This document shows positions 34,448-42,568 of a DNA stretch of 64,000 bases, in pieces; position 1 is the stretch's first letter, and each line of letters opens with the position of its first letter. Source of the DNA: Dermatophilaceae bacterium Soc4.6 (GTDB lineage: Bacteria; Actinomycetota; Actinomycetes; Actinomycetales; Dermatophilaceae). Location: positions 1,798,001 to 1,862,000 of the forward strand of contig JAZGVH010000002.1 in assembly GCA_039889245.1 (NCBI GenBank). Direction: 5' to 3'. The notes under the pieces were generated by a model. The model saw nothing but the letters and a program-made list of their open reading frames with translations, ran no database searches and was not told where the DNA came from. Position numbers and translations under genes: made by a program.

Positions 34448-34947
34448 ATCGAACCCCACCCTAGAAGAGTGCACGGCAGCCAGCCTCCACTTTGCCGCAG
34501 CCGCCCCCTGGTGTCTCTCCGTCGAGCCGGAGTGAGTGGACGCTGCAGATGGACCCGGCCAGCCCAGCTCGATGGCCAACCCGCCCACTCCCGCCCGAAC
34601 CCCGCTAGTGAACATCACCGCGGCGGCAGCGACGGCGTCGACGCTGGCCAGCCGTGACAGCCCGGCCCGGTGCCCGCGATGAGGTCGGCGATGCTGGCCT
34701 GGTCGTTGGACCGGCTCTCAGGTGAGCGTCTCGAGCAAGGCCGGCGAGGCTGACCGCCGCGACCCGGCAGGTGCGGCGGCCCAGACTCTCCTCGAGCTCT
34801 CTCCAGCCTCTACCGAGCGCGTGGGGACCAGCTCGCGGTGCAAATGTGGTGCAGTTGCTGACTTCTGCAGGTTGGCGCGCCGGCGTAGGCTGAGCACAAA
34901 CATGCAGGTCAAGCGACCGGATGAGCCTGCCTGACACCGGGTCCCGA
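34448..34947. other. Gene-free stretch at the inner side of the att end
   Basis: No gene is supported in these 500 bases. Apparent frames near 34718-35119 on the minus strand translate the reverse of a tRNA and are artefacts. Arm-type integrase sites may lie here but cannot be identified by eye. Confidence 0.4.
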
Positions 34948-34992
34948 GGACTTTTAATCCGTAGGTTGTGGGTTCGAGTCCCACGGGGCCCA
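34948..34992 (+). other. 3' fragment of a tRNA-Lys(TTT) gene, inferred attR
   Basis: GGACTTTTAATCC gives the anticodon loop CTTTTAA (anticodon TTT) with the inner part of its stem. GTGGGTTCGAGTCCCAC is a perfect T-arm, and GGGGCCC plus A is the acceptor 3' strand. The 5' half of the tRNA (acceptor, D-arm, outer anticodon stem) is absent: the bases before 34948 do not pair. A 3' fragment with foreign sequence on its 5' side is the usual product of integration into a tRNA gene. It predicts the element to the left, and a complete tRNA-Lys at its other end outside the window. Confidence 0.7.
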
Positions 34993-35065
34993 CAAACCCG
35001 CAGGTCACAGGTCTGCGACCTCCACGCAAGTCTTCCGTGGGGACACATGCGGGGACACATGCTGC

Positions 35066-35305
35066 GTGGACCACGCGCTCAGCCAGATCATCCGGACCAA
35101 GGACCGCCACGGCTCCCATCTACTTGATGACTGGCTGGCCTGGGCGTCCCGCTCGAGGCTGCCGTCGTTCGTGGAGCTGGCCCGCAAGATCCGGCTGCTG
35201 ATGCGGATGGCGTTCGGGTTCAAGAACACCGACGCCCTCATCGCCCTCGCCCTGCTCGCCCTCGGCGGCTACCGACCCGACCTCCCAGGCCGCCAAGCCG
35301 CGTGA
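35066..35305 (+). pseudogene. C-terminal remnant of a third ISL3-family transposase
   Basis: 79 codons. DDWLAWASRSRLPSFVELAR and then KIRLLMRMAFGFKNTDALIA, followed by LALLALGGYRPDLPGR, are the C-terminus of an IS1001/IS1096/IS1165-type transposase. Compared with what I know of the family, the segment between ELARKIR and IRLLxRxAFGF, which normally contains the conserved Leu-Ser/Thr-Asn...Glu-Ser-Thr-Asn motif, seems deleted in frame. No 5' part of the gene is present. Confidence 0.65.
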
Positions 35306-35328
35306 CCCACCCAGACATCAGTCAGGAG

Positions 35329-35760
35329 AGCCTGATTAGGGCCGTCGCCGACGGGAGAAGTTGTTCGGGTGCCGTTCTCCGGCCGACCAGTCCGACGACA
35401 ACGCGATTCGGGCCTACGCCAAGGCGTGGCCCGACCGGGTGTGGGCGGTCGAGGACGCCAACGGAGTCGGTCGACCCCTGGCCCGGCGACTACGTGAACA
35501 CGGTGAGGACGTCGTAGACGTCCCGGCCGAGCTCGCTGCCCGGGTTCGCCCTTCGACACCGGCCGCAACCGTAAGACGGACGCCCTCGACGCGCCCTCGA
35601 TGGCGGTGGTCACCGTCCGTACCGAGGGCCTACGGGTCTTGACGATCGACGGGGATCTCGAGCAAGTGCTGGATCCCCGACGCCATCTATCGCCAACTCC
35701 TCCCCGACGCCGAACGCGGATGGCACGGGCCCGGTAGGGCATTCGGCGCGTCTCAAGTAG
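35329..35760 (+). pseudogene. Decayed, internally deleted IS110-family transposase
   Basis: Pieces similar to the intact IS110 transposase at 18422-19657 are scattered over two frames: AIRAYAKAWPDRVWAVEDAN and LREHGEDVVDVPAELAARVR, then in another frame TDALDA and VVTVRTEGLRVLTIDGDLEQ. The sequence then jumps to the family's C-terminal IPDAIYRQLLPDAER and FGASQ. The N-terminal Asp motif and the whole middle are missing. Non-functional. Confidence 0.75.
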
Positions 35761-36083
35761 CCCAGCGCAGTCGACCTACCCCGATCGTCGACCCGTCCTG
35801 TTCCTGCACGCAGTCCTCAGCTCCAGTAAGGCCGACTGCCCAACCCGTACGCCGACGGATCTACCTCACCGGCCTCGGCGCTGTCGTGGACTTCACGTGT
35901 CCGCTGGGCCCGCACAACCTTGCCTTCGCGCACAAGTTTCCGTGTCTCCTTGGCCGGGGTGAATTGAGCCGGAGCGGTGACCTGACGGTTCCCTGAAAAC
36001 AGGTGTCAGGGGGCCTACCTGGCCCCATAATCGGACTATAGCCATAAATCGGGCTGCCACTCCTCACACCGAAAGCCGGGCTC

Positions 36084-36920
36084 ATGATCCCCCCACACAC
36101 GACACCACCTCGCTTGCGCCCTTCCGCGACGCGCCGCCGGACCCTCACCGCCCTGGCAGCAACCTGTGCCCTCACCCTCCTCTACGGCACCCATCTCGGT
36201 GCGGCGCAGGCTGCGACGCCGACCTGCTTCGGGCACGCCGCCACCAAGGTCGGCACGCCCAGACACGACGTGATCGTCGGCACTGCTGGGCCCGACGTCA
36301 TCGTCACCTTCGGGGGCGGCGACACGGTCTACGGACTCGGCGGGAACGACCTCATCTGCACCGGGGCCGGCAACGACACCGTCTACGGCGGTGACGGGGC
36401 CGACCACATCTCCACCGACAGCGGCAACGACGTCATCCATGGCGGCAACGGGGACGACACCATCATCTCTGGGTCGGGGAACGACACCGACTTCGGGGAC
36501 GCCGGGAACGACCACATCTCGGGCGGAGACGGAGCAGACCACGAGGACGGCGGCCCCGGCAACGACGCGCTCGACGGAGGCACCGGCGATGACACCCTTA
36601 GTGGGGGCACGGGGAACGACACCATCCAGGGCAGTGACGGCAACGACCACGAGAACGGTGACGCCGGCAACGACGTCCTGACCGGGGGTGCCGGTAATGA
36701 CCTCATGCATGGGGGAACCGAGTCCGACCACCTCGACGGCGGAGCCGGCAATGACGCCGTCTACGGAGACGACGGAGCAGACGTCGTCGAGGGCGGAGAC
36801 GGCACTGACGTCGTGGACGGTGGCACCGGCGCGGACGTCTGCGACGACGCCGGCACCCAGGGTTGTGACGACGACAGCAACGACGAGACCGACCAAGGGA
36901 CGAACGCCAGCGCCACCTGA
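36084..36920 (+). CDS. Secreted protein with RTX calcium-binding repeats
   Basis: 278 residues. A signal peptide (TLTALAATCALTLLYGTHLG, AAQAA cleavage region) is followed by two Cys-containing segments and about 17 nonapeptide-type repeats of the GGxGxDxxx/GNDxxxG kind (AGNDTVYGGDGADHISTDSG, GTGDDTLSGGTGNDTIQGSD). Such repeats form a calcium-loaded beta-roll. There is no enzyme domain, and the Asp-rich tail is short. Export is through Sec by its signal peptide, not the type I route of Gram-negative RTX toxins. TATAGCCATAAAT about 45 bases upstream is a possible -10 region. Confidence 0.85.
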   Translation: MIPPHTTPPRLRPSATRRRTLTALAATCALTLLYGTHLGAAQAATPTCFGHAATKVGTPRHDVIVGTAGPDVIVTFGGGDTVYGLGGNDLICTGAGNDTVYGGDGADHISTDSGNDVIHGGNGDDTIISGSGNDTDFGDAGNDHISGGDGADHEDGGPGNDALDGGTGDDTLSGGTGNDTIQGSDGNDHENGDAGNDVLTGGAGNDLMHGGTESDHLDGGAGNDAVYGDDGADVVEGGDGTDVVDGGTGADVCDDAGTQGCDDDSNDETDQGTNASAT

Positions 36921-38034
36921 GGTGCTCGGACGGGCGGGCGTCCCCCACCAGTCGGTCGCCCGTCCGTGAGTACCGGGTGCCCCCTGTGTCATGGACGGCA
37001 CGCGCAGTACCGGTCCGCGTGGGAGCGCCTCTTCGTGTAAGAAGACCCCGACCGGCAGGCCTGTTCGCGGCAACGCCACAGCCGCGCGAGCCAGACCAGC
37101 CGATCAGGCACCCCGGAGGCCGTCGCGTCCGTCGCGACTCGCCGGCGCCGGACGTGGCCACCCGGGCACACGTGTGGGCACACATGCTGGCGATTGACCC
37201 ACCACGAGCTGCGGGCCCTCGCCGTCGGGGCGGTCGTCCCCTTCACCTGGGAGGTCGGCGAGGAGGACGGCTTCGGCTACCGGGCGACCAGCGTCGGCTC
37301 CGGCGATCCCCCCACTCCGCACCCGGGACCGTCGGCCGCGTACTCCAGCTCTTTGACGATCTGGTGGAGCCTTGGCTCGTGAGCGCCGGGCGGCCGTCGC
37401 GTTCGCTGCGGACGTCGACGACGTGACCGCCCAGGCCACACGCCTCATCCGCCGCAGAGAGTCGCGCCGGTACCTTTCGTCATGCACATTCACGAGGTGG
37501 ACGAGCGGGACAGCAGTCGGGAGAAGGCCGCCCAGGATCGGATGCGTGCTCTTCGGGGGTTGGACATCACCTCGTGACCGTGTCGCCGTTCACCGTAGAG
37601 ACTGACCGCCAGCCCACCGATCACTCCTTGCGCACCGACCCTGACTGCCCCCGAGCTCACCGGTGACCCACGTCTCGTCCACGCCCCAGGAGGCAGCTGC
37701 ACGGTCGGGGTCCTGTCGGCCTCGACGGGCGGTAGCGGTCCGCCCTCTCCTCCACATCCTTCGACCCCCGACACCGTTACCCGAGGCACACGGTGGGCTC
37801 TCGCTGTTCGGCGGTACTGATCGGCTCGTCGGGTCCGTGCTGGTGGAGAACCCTCCGGCCGCACGACGGGTAGCGCGACCAGCAGACGAGCCCGACCACC
37901 GGGGCGGCACTCCATACAGAAAGAGCACCGTGGGTGGTTGCCGCGAGGGGTGAGCTGCTGCTCCACTGTCCCCGGGCGCACGATCGACTCGGGACGGCCC
38001 CGAGACCCGCGAGCCGCCTCCGAGGCAGGATCTG
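36921..38034. other. 1.1-kb region without a confident gene
   Basis: Open frames are short or compositionally wrong. The only protein-like piece is the cold-shock-like fragment at 37194-37382. GTGGGCACACATGCTGG (37168-37184) resembles GGGGACACATGCTGCG near 35045, a motif type seen at integrase 3' ends. The sequence reads as scar tissue from earlier insertions. Confidence 0.4.
37194..37382 (+). pseudogene. Possible C-terminal piece of a cold-shock-domain protein
   Basis: 62 codons from a TTG. LRALAVGAVVPFTWEVGEED and GFGYRATSV resemble the last strands of actinobacterial cold-shock-domain proteins. The N-terminal RNA-binding motif is absent, and the rest of the frame is Pro/Ser-rich. Weak similarity; it may be noise. 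Confidence 0.25.
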
Positions 38035-40884
38035 ATGAGACCGTTCCGCAGCCGTCGCACCCGTCGCAACTCCGCGACGACTGAGGTCGCCGCGCGGCTG
38101 CTGACCGCTCTGACCGTGACGGCCCTCGCCGCGGCCGCGCTGACCTCGACCGCCGCGGCGGACTCCGGCCCGAGTGGTGTCACCTCCGCACCCACGGTCC
38201 CGCCACTGCCCGCGGGCTGGACCCTCACCCGAACGCCCGGCGCGCCTGCCGAGCTCACCTGGCACGCGAGCGGCCCGGTGCGGATGGGTGACGCCGCGCT
38301 CGAGGTCAAGGCCGGGAGCACCCTCCTGGGGCGCGGGCGGGAGTCGTCGGACCTGCGGTCGGTGAGCGTGACGCTGCCGACCGGGCTCGACCCGGCGACC
38401 CTGTCCGGCGCTGACCTGTCGGTCAGCGCCGGTGCCCGACGCCTTGACCGAGTCGCGATCACCGCGGGCGCCGCCCCGGGCGCACGGCAACCAGCCAGCC
38501 CGCTCCCCGCCCAGGGACCGCCGGCCGCGGTCGACCCGGGCACCCCAGGCAGCCTGCCCACCGCCTCGGGGGAGTACGCCCTGCCCGGGCTGCAGGTGCC
38601 CGGCATCCCTGCGCCAGTGGAGGTGACGGCGCTCGTGGTCGGGCCGACCGTCGCCGCCGCGGGCACCTCGCCGCGTCCGCTCGTGCTCCTGCTCCACGGG
38701 CGACACGGCACCTGCTACACCACGAACGGCCTCGACAGTGGTGACTGGCCCTGCCCGGCCGGCTGGCTGCCGATCCCCAGCTACCGCGGCTACCAGCAGA
38801 CCCAGGACCTCCTGGCCAGCCAGGGATATGTCACCGTCTCGATCTCGGCGAACGGCATCAACGGGCAGGACTTCGCCCTGACCGACGGCGGCGCCAGCGC
38901 CCGGTCGGTGCTCATCCGGCACCACCTGGAGCAGTGGCTGCGCTGGTCCGGGGCCGGACGGCGACTGGCCCCGGCGGCCGTCCGTGCCGTCGCCCCCGCA
39001 GACCTGAGCCGGGTGCTGCTCGTCGGCCACTCCCGCGGTGGCGAGGGCGTGAACCGGGCCGCGCTCGACTCCATCACCGGCCCCGCCCCCGGCTGGACCA
39101 TTCGAGGCAACGTCCACATCGCCCCCACGGACTTCGGTCGCAACGTCGCCCCCGGGGTCCCCGCGGTAGTGCTCCTGCCGAGCTGCGACGGCGACGTCTC
39201 CGACCTGCAGGGCCAGAACTACGTCGACGACGGCCGCGACCTGGCCGGCTCACCGGGCGCCGACCCCGTGCTGCGCACCTCGCTGCTGGTCGTCGGGGCG
39301 AACCACAACTTCTTCAACCAGGAGTGGACGCCCGGAGAGTCCGCCGCCCCGTCCTTCGACGACTGGTACGACGGCTCCGGAACCCGCTGCGACACCTCGG
39401 CCGCCGACTCGGTCCGGCTGACCCCGGCCGCCCAGCGTCAGGTCGGGGCCACGTACGTCGCCGCGGCCGCGGCGCTGCTGCTCCGACGCGACCAGCAGAT
39501 GCTTCCCCTGCTCGACGGCACCGGCACCGTGCCGCGGTCCGTGGGCAGCACCCGGGTGCTGACGGCGGCCCTCGGACAGAACCGTCGCCCGCTGGTCGTC
39601 CCGGCCGACCCGCTGCCGATCGTCACCAGCGGCGCCACCACTGCGCAGGTGTGCCGCACCGACGCCCCGAGCAGCATGGCCACCGGGTGCCCGGTCACCG
39701 GTCCGTCATTCGGTTCGTTCGCCTACACCCCCGGCGAGCCCAGCCGACGGGCCCTGAGGGTGTCGTGGACGGCACAGACCGGCGAGGTGCGCATCACCCG
39801 CCGCTCCCCCACCAACCTGTCCGGTGCGGCCGCCCTGTCGATGCGGGTCGCCAGCGACGCCCCCGCCGCAGCCCGGTTCGCGCTGCGACTCACCGACACG
39901 GCGGGGCGCGCGGTGACGCTCCCCGCAGTGCAGGTGACGAGCCCGCTGGACGGCGTCGTGGCCAAGGGGTGGGCCCTGGAGGTCCGCAGCCCCCTGACCG
40001 GCCCCGCAGTCGCGGCCAGCGGGATCAACCTGCGCGCCGTCACCCGGACGGACCTGCTGCCCCGCTCCCCCGACGGCACGATCTACCTGCTCGACGCCTG
40101 GAGCTGGTCGCCCGGCACCGTCTCCACGGCGCCGGTGCGGCTGCCCCGGGTCGACCTGGGCCCGCTGCAGGTCGCCGAGGGGGACGTCAGCGCCACCCTG
40201 CAGGTGCCCCTGCGCCTGACCGGCGACGTCAGTGCGCCGGCCCGGCTGTGGATCTCGCTGGGCCCGGACCCCAGCTCGCCCCGGGGTCGCCCCACGAGCA
40301 GGGTGGTGACCATCCCGGCCGGAGCCACCGAGGTGACGGTCCCGGTGCCCGTCGACGGCAACACCACCTTCGACCCGACCCGAGTGCGCTCCCTGATCGC
40401 CCAGACCATCTCGGGGATCGTCGTCGGCGACTACCAGGGTGAGGTGGCAGTGCTCGACGACGACCCGCCACCCAGAGTCACCGTGACCGCGATCGCCCCG
40501 GCGGTCACCGAGGGGTCGGCGCTGCGGTGGCGGATCGCCGTCGCCCCTGCGCAGCCGACGACGCTGTACCTGCCGCTGACGTTCGCGGCCGTGCCGGGCG
40601 GCGCAGAGCTCAGCACCGCTGACGTCCCGTTCGACTGGCTGCAGTCCATCGGCGCCAACGTCAGACCGGGGATGCGGCCACGCCCGTTGTCGGCTGCGGT
40701 CCCCCGCTTCGTCGTGCCGCTCTACGCAGGCGTCCGGACCGCCGACATCGTCATCCCGATCTCGACCGACGCCCTGACCGAAGGGGTGGAGTCGGTGCAC
40801 GTCGTCGGGGACGCCGACCCGGTGACCGGCTTGCGCTTCATGTCGGCCCTCGACGTCACCGGCACGGTCACGGACGCCGGCTGA
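38035..40884 (+). CDS. Large secreted alpha/beta-hydrolase-like protein
   Basis: 949 residues. N-terminal Arg-rich signal peptide (LTALTVTALAAAALTSTAAA). The hydrolase core spans about 200-480: PRPLVLLLHGRHGTCYTTNG (oxyanion region), GYVTVSISANGING, nucleophile motif VGHSRGGEG with Ser near 333, LLPSCDGDVSDLQGQNYVDD with a candidate Asp, and VVGANHNFFNQEW with a candidate His. The C-terminal half is beta-rich, with repeats resembling Calx-beta-like modules (LQVAEGDVSATLQVPLRLTG, AIAPAVTEGSALRWRIAVAP). Probably an extracellular esterase or lipase-like enzyme; substrate unknown. A terminator follows 45 bases after the stop. Confidence 0.75.
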   Translation: MRPFRSRRTRRNSATTEVAARLLTALTVTALAAAALTSTAAADSGPSGVTSAPTVPPLPAGWTLTRTPGAPAELTWHASGPVRMGDAALEVKAGSTLLGRGRESSDLRSVSVTLPTGLDPATLSGADLSVSAGARRLDRVAITAGAAPGARQPASPLPAQGPPAAVDPGTPGSLPTASGEYALPGLQVPGIPAPVEVTALVVGPTVAAAGTSPRPLVLLLHGRHGTCYTTNGLDSGDWPCPAGWLPIPSYRGYQQTQDLLASQGYVTVSISANGINGQDFALTDGGASARSVLIRHHLEQWLRWSGAGRRLAPAAVRAVAPADLSRVLLVGHSRGGEGVNRAALDSITGPAPGWTIRGNVHIAPTDFGRNVAPGVPAVVLLPSCDGDVSDLQGQNYVDDGRDLAGSPGADPVLRTSLLVVGANHNFFNQEWTPGESAAPSFDDWYDGSGTRCDTSAADSVRLTPAAQRQVGATYVAAAAALLLRRDQQMLPLLDGTGTVPRSVGSTRVLTAALGQNRRPLVVPADPLPIVTSGATTAQVCRTDAPSSMATGCPVTGPSFGSFAYTPGEPSRRALRVSWTAQTGEVRITRRSPTNLSGAAALSMRVASDAPAAARFALRLTDTAGRAVTLPAVQVTSPLDGVVAKGWALEVRSPLTGPAVAASGINLRAVTRTDLLPRSPDGTIYLLDAWSWSPGTVSTAPVRLPRVDLGPLQVAEGDVSATLQVPLRLTGDVSAPARLWISLGPDPSSPRGRPTSRVVTIPAGATEVTVPVPVDGNTTFDPTRVRSLIAQTISGIVVGDYQGEVAVLDDDPPPRVTVTAIAPAVTEGSALRWRIAVAPAQPTTLYLPLTFAAVPGGAELSTADVPFDWLQSIGANVRPGMRPRPLSAAVPRFVVPLYAGVRTADIVIPISTDALTEGVESVHVVGDADPVTGLRFMSALDVTGTVTDAG

Positions 40885-40928
40885 CGCACCCCTCAGCCGG
40901 CTTGACGCAGCCCTTAGGTGGTCAGAGC

Positions 40929-40957
40929 ATCACCTCCCCAGCGCTTTGGGGGGTGAT
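40929..40957 (+). terminator. Hairpin terminator after the secreted hydrolase gene
   Basis: ATCACCTCCCC and GGGGGGTGAT pair around an 8-base loop, followed by TCTCT. It lies 45 bases after the stop of the hydrolase gene and rules out the earliest apparent start of the next gene. Confidence 0.65.
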
Positions 40958-41038
40958 TCTCTGGCTACCTACGCGGCCGGGCTCGGGCGGGTACGGTCGG
41001 ATGGTGCCGCCTCCCTGCCCTTCGTCGACGCCGTCCTA

Positions 41039-41959
41039 GTGGCGCACGACCACGACCACGCGCTCCCCGCCGGACCGGACCACCGGAGGCGGCTCGCCGT
41101 CGTGCTGGGCGTCACCACGACGGTGCTCGTCGCCGAGGTCGTCGGTGCCGTGCTCACCGGCAGCCTCGCGCTGCTCGCCGACGCCGGCCACATGCTCACC
41201 GACGTCGCCGGGCTGGTGCTGGCGCTGGTCGCCGCGCACCTGACGACGCGACCGGCCGACGACCGGCGCACCTGGGGCTACCAGCGGGCCGAGACCCTCG
41301 CTGCCCTCGCCCAGGCGGCCCTGCTGCTGGCGGTGGGCGTCTACGTGCTCATCGAGGGCGTACGGCGACTCGTCTCGCCGGCCGACGTCGCCTCCGGCGG
41401 GATGCTCGTCTTCGGCGTCGTCGGTCTCGTCGGCAACGCGGTCTCGATCGCCCTGCTCGCCTCTGCCCGCTCGAGCAACCTCAACCTGCGGGCCGCCTTC
41501 CTCGAGGTGCTGAACGACGCCCTCGGCTCGGTCGCCGTCATCGTCGCCGCCGTCGTCATCGCGACCACGGGGTGGACCCGCGCCGACGCGGTCGTCTCCC
41601 TGCTGATCGGCGCCCTGATCCTGCCGCGCACCCTGACCCTGCTGCGTGACGCGGCCCGGGTGCTGCTCGAGAGCACCCCCACCGGGCTGGACCTGGCCGA
41701 CGTGCGCCGACACATCCTCGAGCTGCCGCACGTGCAGGACGTGCACGACCTGCACGCCTCGCAGATCGCCACGGGACTGCCGGTGCTCACGGCTCACGTG
41801 GTCGTCGACGACGAGTGCTTCCACGACGGGCATCTCGCGGGCATGCTCGACGACCTGCAGGCCTGTGTCGCCGAGCACTTCGCGGTGAGCGTCGACCACT
41901 CGACCTTCCAGTTCGAGCAGGCGTCTCACGTCGGCCACGAGTCGTCCTCCCACCCCTGA
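41039..41959 (+). CDS. Cation diffusion facilitator (CzcD/ZitB-like) metal exporter
   Basis: 306 residues from the GTG at 41039; earlier in-frame positions fall in or near the terminator. The N-terminal His-rich segment AHDHDH is followed by six membrane helices. TM2 carries LLADAGHMLTDVAGLVLALV with the His/Asp metal site of CDF proteins, and TM5 carries VLNDALGSVAVIVAAVVIAT with its Asp. The C-terminal cytoplasmic domain (LPHVQDVHDLHASQIATGLP) is the usual metal-binding dimer domain. The C-terminus also has His residues. Likely exports zinc, or cobalt/cadmium, in exchange for protons. Confidence 0.9.
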   Translation: MAHDHDHALPAGPDHRRRLAVVLGVTTTVLVAEVVGAVLTGSLALLADAGHMLTDVAGLVLALVAAHLTTRPADDRRTWGYQRAETLAALAQAALLLAVGVYVLIEGVRRLVSPADVASGGMLVFGVVGLVGNAVSIALLASARSSNLNLRAAFLEVLNDALGSVAVIVAAVVIATTGWTRADAVVSLLIGALILPRTLTLLRDAARVLLESTPTGLDLADVRRHILELPHVQDVHDLHASQIATGLPVLTAHVVVDDECFHDGHLAGMLDDLQACVAEHFAVSVDHSTFQFEQASHVGHESSSHP

Positions 41960-42073
41960 CGGCGCCCCAGCACCACCCGTCGGGACCTATGCCCCTGTCC
42001 GTGCGACCCACCGGGACACAGGCTGTTGGGGTGGCTGCGGACGACCCGAGGCCATCGACGAGAGGGAACCGCC

Positions 42074-42364
42074 ATGATGTGGGGCAACGACGCCTGGAGC
42101 GCGACCGGCACGACGACGATGGGCCTGGTGATGCTCGCGTTCGCCCTCGTCGCCGTGGGCCTGACCGTCTGGGTCGTCCGCAGCCTCAGCGACCGCACCC
42201 GCCACCCCCGGCTCGCGGCGGGCCGCTGGCCCAGCCGGCCCTCGGCGTACGAGGCCGCCGAGCAGGTGCTCGCGCGCCGCTTCGCGGCCGGCGAGATCGA
42301 CGAGGCGCAGTTCGACCGGGCCCGCGACGCCCTGCACCACGACCGGCCCGCCGATCGATCCTGA
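42074..42364 (+). CDS. Small membrane protein with SHOCT domain
   Basis: 96 residues, GAGAGGGA upstream of the ATG. One membrane helix (GLVMLAFALVAVGLTVWVVR) is followed by a linker and a C-terminal SHOCT motif: AAEQVLARRFAAGEIDEAQF, DRARDAL. SHOCT domains are short oligomerisation modules on membrane proteins of unclear role. It lies 115 bases after the metal exporter and may share its transcript. Confidence 0.8.
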   Translation: MMWGNDAWSATGTTTMGLVMLAFALVAVGLTVWVVRSLSDRTRHPRLAAGRWPSRPSAYEAAEQVLARRFAAGEIDEAQFDRARDALHHDRPADRS

Positions 42365-42568
42365 GGGTCGACGCCGCAGCAGCAGCCGGACCGCGGCTCG
42401 GTCATCGGGTCGTCACCCGAGCGACCTCCTTCCGGGGGCCTGCCCGTCGGTGGGTCAGGGCTGAGCGAAGGCGGGAGGGCTGGTGGCAGCCCAGCGGCAG
42501 TCCGGCAACCCGGCGTTCACCCGGACCCACCACAATGGCGTCGTGATCTCCCGACCCGCGCGAGTCCC

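Noticed and set aside
34930-34992. Complete tRNA-Lys gene
   Set aside because: No sequence upstream can pair with the acceptor strand or form a D-arm; only the 3' part is present.
34718-35119. Protein containing GPVGLEPTTYGLK
   Set aside because: This is the well-known false translation of the reverse strand of a tRNA 3' half.
37490-37981. 163-codon minus-strand protein
   Set aside because: Arg/Gly/Pro-rich without predicted fold, in a region of general decay.
40946-41038. Earlier start for the CDF exporter
   Set aside because: The extension begins inside the hairpin terminator and lacks family similarity before the His-rich segment.
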